From: Euperipatoides rowelli
Lineage: Eukaryota > Onychophora > Udeonychophora > Euonychophora > Peripatopsidae
NCBI GenBank assembly: GCA_003024985.2
Contig: PXIH01S0008781.1
Length of the DNA stretch: 10,042 nucleotides
Direction: 5' to 3' (one strand)
A program made the translations under genes and the position numbers. The first letter of the stretch is position 1. Each line of letters begins with the position of its first letter. The notes under the pieces were generated by a model. It did no database searches, was not told the DNA's origin, and was given only the letters and a program-made list of their open reading frames with translations. Positions 1 to 6,760 of the stretch are shown piece after piece.

Positions 1-98
1 CTTTTAAATAAATTTGTGTTCAATATTATTATGAAATATGAATTATATTTATAACTTATTTTATTACAATGTTATAAATTATTTTAGCTAGAAAGTAT

Positions 99-143
99 AA
101 TTATTTCATCACCAAGTGGTGACTAGTGGGTAGAACATGGTAG
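99..143 (-). repeat. Short fragment of the same LINE family as the element at 480-3,860
   Basis: This stretch matches 1022-1064 closely and in the same orientation. Both contain the core AAGTGGTGAC, then a TAGTGGG or AAGTGAG variant, then TAGAACATGGTAG. At 1022-1064 the sequence encodes, on the minus strand, the residues just C-terminal in the genome view to the zinc-knuckle region of the LINE ORF2 (YHVLLTCHHLMK). The left copy reads as a diverged version of the same peptide (YHVLPTSHHLVMK). Similarity fades outside about 45 bases. It is most simply a scrap of a second, older copy of the family, or a local duplication. The left copy has two extra bases that create a perfect TCACCA/TGGTGA hairpin. 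Confidence 0.7.
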
Positions 144-340
144 TATCGAATGATTTTAACATTCTTATTATGTACTGCATGTTTTTTGCTAATTGTAAAT
201 TTCACAGAGCTCTGCTGAGACTTTTAAAATCTAAACATGACATCTTTCAGATTTTATAACTATGCCACATTGGAGGTGAGCTTACAATCCCCATACCTCC
301 TCTCTTAAATCAAATCCACTCCTGATACACTTGATTAAAT
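144..340. other. AT-rich stretch, nothing recognised
   Basis: I see no open frame of useful length, no RNA gene and no clear repeat here. It sits between the short LINE scrap at 99-143 and the trinucleotide repeat at 341. Together with 1-98 it is probably old repeat or unique intergenic DNA. Confidence 0.6.
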
Positions 341-480
341 TACCTTTATTATTATTGGTATTATTATGATTATTAATAATAGTTGTAGTTGTGGTAGTAG
401 TAGTAGTAGTAATAGTAGTAGCATTATTATTATCATCATTATTTTTATTTATTTATTTTTATTATTTATATTGAAAAACA
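341..480. repeat. Compound trinucleotide microsatellite (ATT, GTT/GTAGT, ATT, ATTT)
   Basis: On the plus strand the run goes TATTATTATTGG, then an AATAGTTGTAGTTG section, then about six TAG/GTA units (GTAGTAGTAGTAGTAGTA), then CATTATTATTATCATCATT, then ATTTATTTATTTTTATT. It lies directly beyond the 3' end of the minus-strand LINE, whose last recognisable signal is an AATAAA on the minus strand at 482-487. Read on the minus strand it is an A-rich tail that passes into AAT and ACT repeats. This is what a LINE 3' tail that expanded into microsatellite sequence would look like. Confidence 0.8.
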
Positions 481-855
481 TTTTATTACAAACAAGAAAT
501 TAATAAGAAATATCAAAAAAATAAAGGATTACAAATTACATATATGCTGTAGAAAAAGGATAGAAAAAGTGTAGACCTATGATTACAAGGTTACAAATGT
601 CTAGACAGAAGAAGAATGTTACAATCTGCCCATTAATACAGAAAGTTCCAGTATTGCTTAGCAAGTAGTAGGGAATTCCAATATAGTATAACTAATTTTT
701 CAGGTAAGTATGTAATATCTGACATATAGATATTTTTGAATGTCATTTCACAAAAGATAATAGGTGTAATGTGTATGTCTTGGAAGAGGCGGTGGCATCT
801 CAGTTACTATAGGCTGAAAACAAATATATTGATAATCTTCAGGGCAATGGAGTTA

Positions 856-1263
856 TCAAATTTGACATTGATCAAAATTTCCAAAGTGCCATAGTTTGCA
901 TATCAGATTTAATAAATTATCACACCATCGCCTGGCTAATGTAAAATGGGGGCAATGGAGAAAGAGATGCTCCATAGTTTCAGTTAAATTACAAAAGACA
1001 CAGTTCTGGTTAAATCTAAAATTATATTTCATCAAGTGGTGACAAGTGAGTAGAACATGGTAGATGAATTTAAGTATAAAATCTTGGATATTGGGTGGAA
1101 GATGATGCTTTAGGGTTGTTTTAAACCAGTGCACAGCAGCTGGGGTAATTAAACGATGTAGGCTTGTGTAGTTTAAAATGTGTTTCATTATACTCAGCTT
1201 CATAAGTGGAGTGATGAAATTTTTCGACATATCATTAATTAAATTCATCCTTGAGGCTAACAA
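856..1263 (-). pseudogene. LINE ORF2 C-terminus with zinc knuckle (L1/Tx1-like)
   Basis: An open stretch of 135 codons carries Cys-Val-Phe-Cys at 991-1002 and His-x4-His-Cys-Pro-His ending at 946, giving the knuckle Cys-x2-Cys...His-x4-Cys typical of the C-terminus of L1/Tx1-clade ORF2 proteins. In that family the knuckle is thought to help bind template RNA during target-primed reverse transcription. The upstream part (FITPLMKLSIMKHILNYTSL) is the helical region before it. The frame ends with a stop at about 856, which is plausibly the true ORF2 end because no conserved block follows it. The initiating Met is arbitrary, because the piece continues from the RT region by frameshift. It is not an independent gene. 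Confidence 0.8.
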
Positions 1264-1307
1264 TTTCCAAAGTTGTGTTCTCTTGACTTTAATGGGCAGA
1301 GGGGGTG

Positions 1308-1577
1308 TCAGTGGGTCACTGCGGGTGGTATGACAATGTTGAAATGATTATGCACACAAAATTCAATAAAGCGGATAAAAGCATTGGCTGACACAATCTG
1401 TAAAAGCAGGACAATGTATATTAGGTTAAGGCCACCCTGATTAGGAGGGGCATAGAGTGATTTACGACTTATTAGATTGGTATTCCAATTCCAAATGAAT
1501 TTAGAAAAGATGGATAACCTTTTGTTAATAAATTGCTTGGTAAAGGCAGTATGACTAATATAACATCTTTGGCACAC
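1308..1577 (-). pseudogene. LINE ORF2 RT-connection segment (L1/Tx1-like)
   Basis: The key motif is FIWNW...ISRKSLYAPPNQGGLNLI. It matches the conserved block after the RT thumb of L1-clade elements, where a Phe-Ile-Trp is followed by basic residues, a Leu-x-Pro and a Gly-Gly-Leu. It lies between the RT palm (about 1,690-2,250) and the zinc knuckle (946-1002), as expected in the complete protein. It ends in ALLNFVC-like sequence and is separated from the knuckle segment by frame changes near 1,264-1,308. The start codon call is not meaningful. Confidence 0.8.
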
Positions 1578-1689
1578 AAAAGGTATTAACTATTTTAACA
1601 CGGAGAGGAATCGATAAGTAAGAGTACTTAAGTGCATCAGTTATTTTTTTTAATAATAACTAAAAGTCATTCCTGTATGACGTTCCTAG

Positions 1690-2460
1690 TGCCGGGTCTA
1701 AATAAATGAAATTGAAGTCCAAGATATGAGGAATTAAGTTGTTTACCCAGAAGACTCACTGACTTTAGGATGCCTATGTTCAAGACAGTACATTTTTTGG
1801 ATGTTAAGCTCTAAGCCAGTAATATTGGTACACTTTAGAACTACTTCCACAGCATTTTCACAAAAAAAATAGGATGTCATCAGCATATGATATCAGACGA
1901 ATATTGGCATTTAGATGTGGTACATATAAACCTGGGAGATTATCTTCAAAATCTTGTAAGAGTGGGTTAATATACAGGGCAAAAAGAGAGGGGCTAAGGG
2001 GGATCCCTGAGTGAGGCCTCAATGAAGATAAAAATTAGTGTCGGCTTTATCAAGTAGTTTGATGGCAACAATCTTAGAAGTTACATTGTTAATAAGTCCT
2101 ATGACAAGTTTTGGATCTGAAATATAAAATTGGATAAGATCAATAAGAAAGGATATGTTGGCTCTATCAAAGGCTTGTTCAATATCTAGGAAGATGGCTA
2201 AAGGGCCATTTACCCCATGATGATGGTGCTGAATAAAGACTTCTTCAGCCAAATGTAAGTCTTTATGAATGAATCTCCTTTTTAAACAGAATTAATTTGG
2301 ATGAATCACTTTTTCCAAAACAGGGAATAGTGCTTCATTTAGTATTGAGGCAAATAGTTTTGCATATGTATCTTGAATACAAATTGGATGTATGTCACTT
2401 AAAACTGGAAATGCTGGGACTGAATTAATCTCTCTCTTGGTTTCAGAGGTGGCTTCTTAT
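1690..2460 (-). pseudogene. LINE reverse transcriptase core, frameshifted (L1/Tx1-like)
   Basis: This is the polymerase domain that copies the element's RNA at the nicked target. The blocks run on the minus strand in the expected order. The finger region reads DTYAKLFASILNEALFPVLE near 2,310-2,375. Motif A is FLDIEQAFD at 2,166-2,192 with its catalytic Asp present. An in-frame stop falls at 2,019-2,021. Motif B, GLTQGSP, is at 1,998-2,018, and motif C, Tyr-Ala-Asp-Asp, is at 1,876-1,887. A Gly-Leu-Glu-Leu-Asn block follows near 1,800. All three catalytic aspartates survive, but they lie in different frames. At least one frameshift falls just after motif B, and another precedes motif A near 2,253-2,290. 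The protein is therefore not expressible. Confidence 0.88.
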
Positions 2461-3170
2461 TAAAAAGAACAAAACAGGCACCAATGCTCAATGACTCAGA
2501 AAACTTTGCTGTGGGCCAATGTGAAAATAAATTTTTGAAAAGAGGGATAAAAATAAATCGAAACCTATAGGCAGAAGTAATTTCAAGATTATTCCTCTCT
2601 GGATTATCTTGGTGTACTCATTGCAATTGATAATCATGTCCCGAGAGGGATTGTAACAGAAAAGGTTTTGAAAACGATTGTGCAAATTTATTTGTTAAGA
2701 TGCTTGCTAAGGCAGAGCCTTGAAGAAGGTGATTTTATTACAGTGATGAGCTGTGAAGATTTTGTGGCAGAAAAAATCCAGGTTTGAACAATTGTGACAT
2801 GTCATTATTAGAGAGAACTAAATTATCTAGCTTCGTCTGATGAGCTTCTATTTCTGCTAATCGCTTCTTCCAAAGAAATGATCAAGTGGCATCATTCAGA
2901 GTATTAATATAGGAATCTTTCAAAACTTCATTAAGGAATTTAGTTTTATATTTATTATTAAGAACAAATTTATTATTATTCTCTGCTAATAGGAGTGGGA
3001 CTAAATCCTTTTTGACACTTGGCCATAATCTCTGACTTCAAAATCTAAGAGAAAAGTACTTAAGGTAATATATATTTGATTAACAAGATCAATTTATTGT
3101 TAGTGACAATGCTGGATGAAGGATCTTAATAGATGTATAATACAGATTGACTGTAGGCATTGTAAATCGA
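2461..3170 (-). pseudogene. LINE ORF2 linker between endonuclease and RT
   Basis: Several short minus-strand frames can be chained here: NEVLKDSYINTLNDAT near 2,890-2,945, KKRLAEIEAHQTKLDNLVLS near 2,810-2,880, and a stretch with HDYQLQ...VHQDNPERNNLEI near 2,590-2,650. They have the charged, helical character and the position of the EN-RT linker of L1-like ORF2 proteins. There are no catalytic residues to check, so the assignment rests on position between the EN (to about 3,180) and the RT fingers (from about 2,375). Frame changes are frequent. A 65-codon frame at 2,488-2,685 is part of this remnant and not a separate gene. Confidence 0.65.
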
Positions 3171-3860
3171 GAAGTAAGATATAGACTGACTAGCAGGGCT
3201 GTGTGATCAGATAATGTAGTAGGGATTAGTTTAAATTCAAGATCACTTGTAAGAGAATTGGAAAGTAGAAAATAATCAATAGTGGAAATACGTATCTTGT
3301 GTAATGAGTTAATAATGGGTTAATAAAATACTAACATTGACAATTGGAAAGGATGCATAAAATTTTGTCCCCACTCCGATAGATCAAAGTTTTTAATGTT
3401 AAAGTCTCCAACCCAAAGCACTTGAGAATTTGGGTTTAGTTTCAAAAATTTAATAATGATTTCAAAAAGAATGTTATCTGCATTTTAATATTGGAACCAT
3501 AAAGGTTGATGATTAAAAAGCAAATATTAATAACCAAGTCTTAAGAATAATCAGCCTTGAATTAGAAGAAAGTACATCTATCAGCTTCTTAATGAACCAG
3601 AGTTTTAGAAGATACTAACTCCCTGTACATAGTTGAGGTGACCTCCAGAGCAGATAACATAAGTGTCCAGCCATTTATTCCATTTTGTGGAATTTGAAGG
3701 AGCTACTGTATATTTGTTTCCTGAAGATACACAATATCAGGGAGATGACGATTTAAAAAGTGATAAAGATATTTATTATAGGGTGGGCATTTAAGTCCTG
3801 AATGTACATGGAAAGACAAGTAAACTTAAGTATCCCTAAGCAGAAGAACCAATATTAGTA
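3171..3860 (-). pseudogene. LINE apurinic-like endonuclease (APE/EN) domain, frameshifted
   Basis: The EN nicks target DNA to prime reverse transcription. The family's marker motifs appear in order on the minus strand: DIVYLQETN at about 3,712-3,740 (the Glu of Gln-Glu-Thr is a metal ligand), an NLYGSNIKM block near 3,485-3,510 matching the Asn-x-Tyr-x-Pro-Asn region, VGDFNI at 3,395-3,412, IDYFLLS at about 3,260-3,280, and Ser-Asp-His at 3,203-3,211. The metal-binding and catalytic Asp and His residues of these motifs are present. Frame changes and stops separate the first half (3,500-3,850) from the second (3,180-3,480). The spacing between motifs is close to what is usual for an APE-type EN of about 230 residues. 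Confidence 0.85.
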
Positions 3861-3895
3861 CTCTCCTCCCATCTACAGCGGGGGTGCTCTGAACG

Positions 3896-4212
3896 TGCTA
3901 TGCCACTGAACTACAGCACTTAGATCTTGAACGATTAAGGGAATTTTGGATAATTTGTGAATTATTGACAGGATCAGTCTCTTTTAAGCTATGTAAGAAA
4001 TAAAATTTATGTGGTGGGGTAGAGGGTTTATACCTATTATGACGGGGGAATTGATGGGGGCAGTTTAAGATATCTGCATTCGAATAGTAATGGGTTGATG
4101 TTGAGAACCTTATAATTTTGCATGTGTTGTGTATGGCGACTTCATGTAGCTGGAGTAAGTCAGTGATTACAACATGGTCGATGGTAGGGTGTTTTCTCAG
4201 ATTGACTATATC
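3896..4212 (-). other. Unassigned stop-free minus-strand frame of about 105 codons at the LINE junction
   Basis: Starting just after a TAA at 4,213-4,215, one minus frame stays open to a TAG at about 3,896-3,898. It has no ATG in frame, so start-based ORF finding misses it. Sample segments are KHPTIDHVVITDLLQLHE, DILNCPHQFPRHNRYKP and HKFYFLHSLKETDPVNN. I do not recognise the protein. It could be the end of ORF1 or a 5' extension of the minus-strand LINE, since the EN begins about 45 bases further on. It could also be chance, because the plus strand across the same bases shows weak EN-like motifs of the second LINE. Only one of these readings is likely to be real. Confidence 0.35.
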
Positions 4213-4490
4213 TTATGTATGAATAGCTTTCCCATGATAACATTTGATTGTAAAGTAACGTGGGTGTGGATGGGGAAGTGACAAGGAGGGGGAGGGGAAG
4301 GAGAAGTTTTTGGACCACAAATTAGTGATAGCTAGGCTGGGTTTTATGGCAGAGGAGATGGGGGAAAAAAGCTTTAGAGTTGTATTCAGAGGCTGGAATA
4401 TCGAAAGGTTAAATGATCCCAAGAACAATCTTGAGTATAAGAATAGAATCCGCCAGTGGTTTGGGTTGCCTCCAGTGCCCTTGGAGTGAA
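4060..4490 (+). pseudogene. Endonuclease remnant of the plus-strand LINE (C-terminal half)
   Basis: The best-supported part is 4,301-4,485. It is in the same frame as the RT segment that follows and reads through DHKLVIARLGF (a Ser-Asp-His-Lys-Leu-type motif with Leu in place of Ser) and RGWNIERLNDPKN, to a stop at 4,490. Further left, the EN-like pieces need frame changes: NSNGLML near 4,083-4,103, TTWS near 4,169-4,180, and SQIDYIL at 4,195-4,215. In intact EN domains these occur in the order Asn-Gly, Thr-Trp, Gln-Ile-Asp-Tyr, Ser-Asp-His. That order is kept, but each piece is short. The opposite strand is open over 3,896-4,212, so this left part is uncertain. Confidence 0.45.
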
Positions 4491-5185
4491 GTGGGGAGAT
4501 TAAGGATGATTGGTGAATTTCAATTTGGTATGATAAAATCTGTGAAGGGGTGGTGGAGGCTGTGGAAGGTGCACTGAGTGCTCCGGCCTCCTCAATGACA
4601 TCTAAGAGAAGGAAAGCCATGGTGAAGCAACACAGGGCCAGATTTAGGAGGCATAAGGGGGTAGAGGTGGGAGAGATGCTTAAGAGGAGTATCTTAGCTC
4701 GAGCAGCTGCCTTTAGGGAGCATGAGATTTTAAAATGTAGTAAATTCTTTGGCAATTTATACTTGGTGCAACCAATGCAGCGAATTAAGTTAGCCTTCAA
4801 ATTTCTGAAGAGATTTAAAAAGGATGGTGAAGCTAGGAGGAGGTTTGTGGCTATGACTAGGTGGGAGGCGGAGGTAAAAGGGGAAGAGATGGCACCCATG
4901 GTGGATATGGTTGTTGAGAAGGATAATAGAATTTTGCCACCTGCGCCTTCCTATGCAAAGGTTTATGAGATAATTCATAAATTAAGAAAAGGAACTGCTC
5001 TGGGGGTGGATAGATTAAACCTGAAATTGTGGCTGGATGGCCCCCCTGTGCTACTTAAAGAGTTGCACAGAATTATTGAGGTGGCATGAGTGGAAAATGT
5101 GATTCTGGAGGCGTGGTCGCAAACCATTCAGATTCCAATTCCAAAGGTGGCTTGTCCTTAAGATCTAGGTGATTACAGAAGGTCG
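4491..5185 (+). pseudogene. EN-RT linker and RT fingers of the plus-strand LINE
   Basis: One frame runs from the EN remnant through to about 5,185, broken only by stops near 4,490 and 4,523 and at 5,087-5,089. The first 100 residues after 4,550 are strongly basic (RARFRRHKG, RFKKDGEARRR). This is usual for the linker, which is thought to contact RNA. The conserved entry to the RT follows: YAKVYEIIHKLRKGTALGVD at 4,952-5,011, an LLKELHRIIE helix, and past the stop WSQTIQIPIPKV at about 5,114-5,150. The motif Lys-x-Gly-x-Ala-x-Gly-x-Asp and the Pro-Ile-Pro-Lys block are standard for LINE RTs. A GTG at 4,550 is not a real start. The minus-strand frame covering 4,213-4,899 is an antisense shadow. 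Confidence 0.8.
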
Positions 5186-5694
5186 GATAACTTTATGTTG
5201 TTTAGCCTACAAGATACATGCCAAAATTCTATTGAAATGCTTAGATAAGGCAATTTTGCCACTTCCACAATGTCAAGGGGTTTTTTTTGGCAGAAAGGGC
5301 GACAGAATATCATATATATATATATATATATATATGTGCTGAGAAGGATAATGGAGGAAGCTTGGAGGGAGGGGTCCTTAATATTGGCCTTAAATCTGGC
5401 AAAAGCTTTTCCAAGTGTTGACCATGGGGTCATGGGGTCTATTCTTAAAAAGAAAAATGTCCCTCATTATCTCATTAATAGGATAATAAAAGTTTGTTTT
5501 CATGAGTAAACTGCTATCCAATGTTTCGGTCAAATGACATCATTTTACAAGAAAACGGTGGGTATTAAACAAGGCTGTCCTATATCCCCTCGCCTTTTCA
5601 CAATTGCACTTCATGAAGTGATAATTACAACGATGGAAGCTCTAGGCTTATTTGTGCTGGAGGAACAGGCCCAGGTGACGCTCCCGGTATTATT
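5186..5694 (+). pseudogene. RT palm of the plus-strand LINE with mutated motif A
   Basis: After a frameshift near 5,185 the block ITLCCLAYKIHAKILLKCLD (5,188-5,250) appears. The original frame resumes near 5,270 with GRQN, followed by the (AT)12 run. Motif A reads ALNLAKAF at 5,387-5,410. The residue where LINE RTs have the catalytic Asp (Asp-x-x-Lys-Ala-Phe) is Asn, at 5,393-5,395. A stop follows at 5,507-5,509 in the same frame. Motif B, GIKQGCPISPRLF, is intact at 5,561-5,599. The frame is then lost between about 5,650 and 5,690, before motif C. With these lesions the polymerase could not be active. Confidence 0.82.
5312..5335. repeat. (AT)12 dinucleotide microsatellite inside the RT remnant
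   Basis: Twelve AT units interrupt the plus-strand LINE between the Gly-Arg-Gln block of the fingers and the helix before motif A. On the coding strand it reads as Ile-Tyr repeats in frame. Intact elements have no such tract, so it grew after the copy became inactive. Confidence 0.9.
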
Positions 5695-6096
5695 GCATAT
5701 GCTGACTATATTCTGTTGTTGGTAAATAAAGTGGAGGATTTTAATGCATTTTTAAACAAATTTTCTATGAACCTGAGATTGATGGGTTTATCTTTGAACT
5801 TAAGTAAATGCAAAGTGCTGATAAGGGACCCAATGGGAATTGGGGGCGCGGAGTGGAAGAAGAGTCTGATGTTGGACAATAAGGTCATTAAAGTGGTGCA
5901 AATGATGAGATATCTGGGTTCCTTTATATCTAGTGGCCTGAACAGGGAAGGTGCTACAAGAGCTAGAAATGAGAAAGCTATCAGGTGTGTGAAAATGATA
6001 GTTCCATTTATAAAGCGTAACATGCCTCCTTGGAGGATGGTGATGATTATGACTTGTATAACACGATCATCACCCCAGTGGCTTTGTTTGGAATGA
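5695..6096 (+). pseudogene. RT motif C and thumb of the plus-strand LINE
   Basis: AYADY at 5,695-5,709 stands where LINE RTs have Tyr-Ala-Asp-Asp, so the second catalytic Asp is Tyr (a TAT codon). The frame then stays open for about 130 codons through NKVEDFNAFLNKF, MGLSLNLSKCKVL (the Gly-Leu-x-Leu-Asn-x-x-Lys block of the palm end) and MMRYLGSFISSG, the Tyr-Leu-Gly thumb motif common in RTE and related clades. A frameshift at about 6,050 moves the reading to the next segment. It is part of the same broken ORF2, and the TTG sometimes taken as its start is inside the protein. Confidence 0.85.
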
Positions 6097-6330
6097 AGGT
6101 AATGGCTACAATGCAAGAGACCCAGATTGCACTGAGGAGAATGGAGTATGTTGTGTTATTTTATTGGCCCAATACTGTAGGAGAATGCCTTCTAGTATTA
6201 TTGGAGAGGAAAACAGTCTGGAGAGGGCCATGAACTTAAGATTATGCTATTGGGGGCATATCTTAAGATGGTCTCAGGATAATATATTGCAGGTGGCCAA
6301 AAGAATATGTCCTTAGATGAAGAAAATCAG
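6040..6330 (+). pseudogene. C-terminal region of the plus-strand LINE ORF2
   Basis: The continuation in a second frame reads LYNTIITPVALFGMKVMA (about 6,054-6,107). It matches the block Leu-Tyr-x-x-Ile-x-x-Pro-Val-x-x-Phe-Gly-x-Glu of RTE-like proteins, with the usual Glu changed to Lys. ALRRMEYVVLFYW follows. After a further frame change, YWGHILRW lies at 6,248-6,271, which is the Gly-His-x-x-Arg element near the end of RTE-type ORF2, and an NILQVAKRICP tail ends with a stop at about 6,315. No zinc knuckle or restriction-like endonuclease is visible afterwards. Confidence 0.7.
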
Positions 6331-6760
6331 GAGACACTTTCTTTTAAATTAGTTGAATGTATATTTGTTTAATGTTAGGATGGGTGGTTGGGGTTTTCTA
6401 ATATGTGGAATTGTTATTTTGTTTATCTATTTACTTATGCATTTAGTTATTCAATTGCTGTTTGATGTATTGGAGTTAGAGTGGGGTGTCTAGGTAGGAA
6501 ATGCCTGATACTATTGGTAGGCTCTAGTTTCCAATTGTTCGGCACCATGGTTTGCTTACTGCCATTGCACTTTGGTATAGGTCACCTACAAGCTGCTGTG
6601 GTGTTGCTGATACCTGATATTGCACAAAAGATCCAAGATCTCAACTTGATGTTCTTGAAAATGTAATGGTTTCTAATTTTCCAAATGAAAAAAATAAAGA
6701 ACAAAAATTTCAAAATGAAAACGATCTCTGTTAATAATGATTGAACAAAAGAAAAAAAAG
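6331..6760 (+). other. Probable 3' UTR of the plus-strand LINE with AATAAA signal
   Basis: This is non-coding in appearance. A 61-codon frame at 6,481-6,666 starts with GTG and matches nothing I know. An AATAAA lies at 6,693-6,698 in an A-rich context, and several A-runs follow to 6,760. This fits the end of a LINE transcript with a decayed A-rich tail, but I cannot see a target-site duplication to fix the boundary. Confidence 0.4.

Larger units (their letters stand above)
480..3860 (-). mobile_element. Decayed L1/Tx1-like non-LTR retrotransposon (LINE), ORF2 region plus 3' UTR
   Basis: Read on the minus strand from about 3,860 down to 480, the block order is EN, linker, RT, thumb/connection, CCHC zinc knuckle, 3' UTR, then an A/T-rich tail. 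This is the standard order of an APE-type LINE ORF2. The L1/Tx1 assignment rests on two features: the connection motif (ISRKSLYAPPNQGGLNLI), and a C-terminal knuckle of Cys-x2-Cys, His-x4-Cys type. The element is dead, since the protein can only be followed by changing frame many times and through several stops. Its 3' UTR (about 480-855) carries no other recognisable feature. The 5' limit is uncertain. The EN N-terminus is near 3,850, and the open frame at 3,896-4,212 may or may not belong to the element. Confidence 0.85.
4060..6700 (+). mobile_element. Decayed RTE-like non-LTR retrotransposon (LINE), head-to-head with the first
   Basis: On the plus strand the order is EN remnant, basic linker, RT fingers, motifs A, B and C, thumb, and a C-terminal Gly-His-Ile-Leu-Arg block, followed by a 3' UTR-like stretch. 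The RTE-like assignment is tentative. It rests on an EN-RT linker of the pattern RGWNIERLNDPKN, on ITLCCLAYKIHAKILLK in the fingers, on RYLGSFIS after the palm, and on YWGHILR at the end. No restriction-like endonuclease block follows, which argues against R2/R4-type elements. The 5' end is truncated or obscured somewhere in 4,000-4,100. The 3' end is not sharp. An AATAAA at 6,693-6,698 in an A-rich run is the best candidate. Confidence 0.75.

Noticed and set aside
4213-4899. A 228-codon minus-strand open frame
   Set aside because: It is antisense to a well-supported RT segment on the plus strand and has the Leu/Ser/Pro-rich composition of a shadow frame. It has no recognisable domain.
6481-6666. 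A 61-codon plus-strand frame after the second LINE
   Set aside because: It starts at GTG, matches nothing recognised and lies in the likely 3' UTR.
480-6700. A single LINE insertion with an internal inversion (twin priming)
   Set aside because: Each half carries its own RT motifs A, B and C and its own EN remnant, with different clade features, so they are two separate elements.
480-6700. A retrovirus or other viral integration
   Set aside because: There are no LTRs, protease, integrase or envelope signals. The EN-RT order and the zinc knuckle after the RT fit non-LTR retrotransposons.
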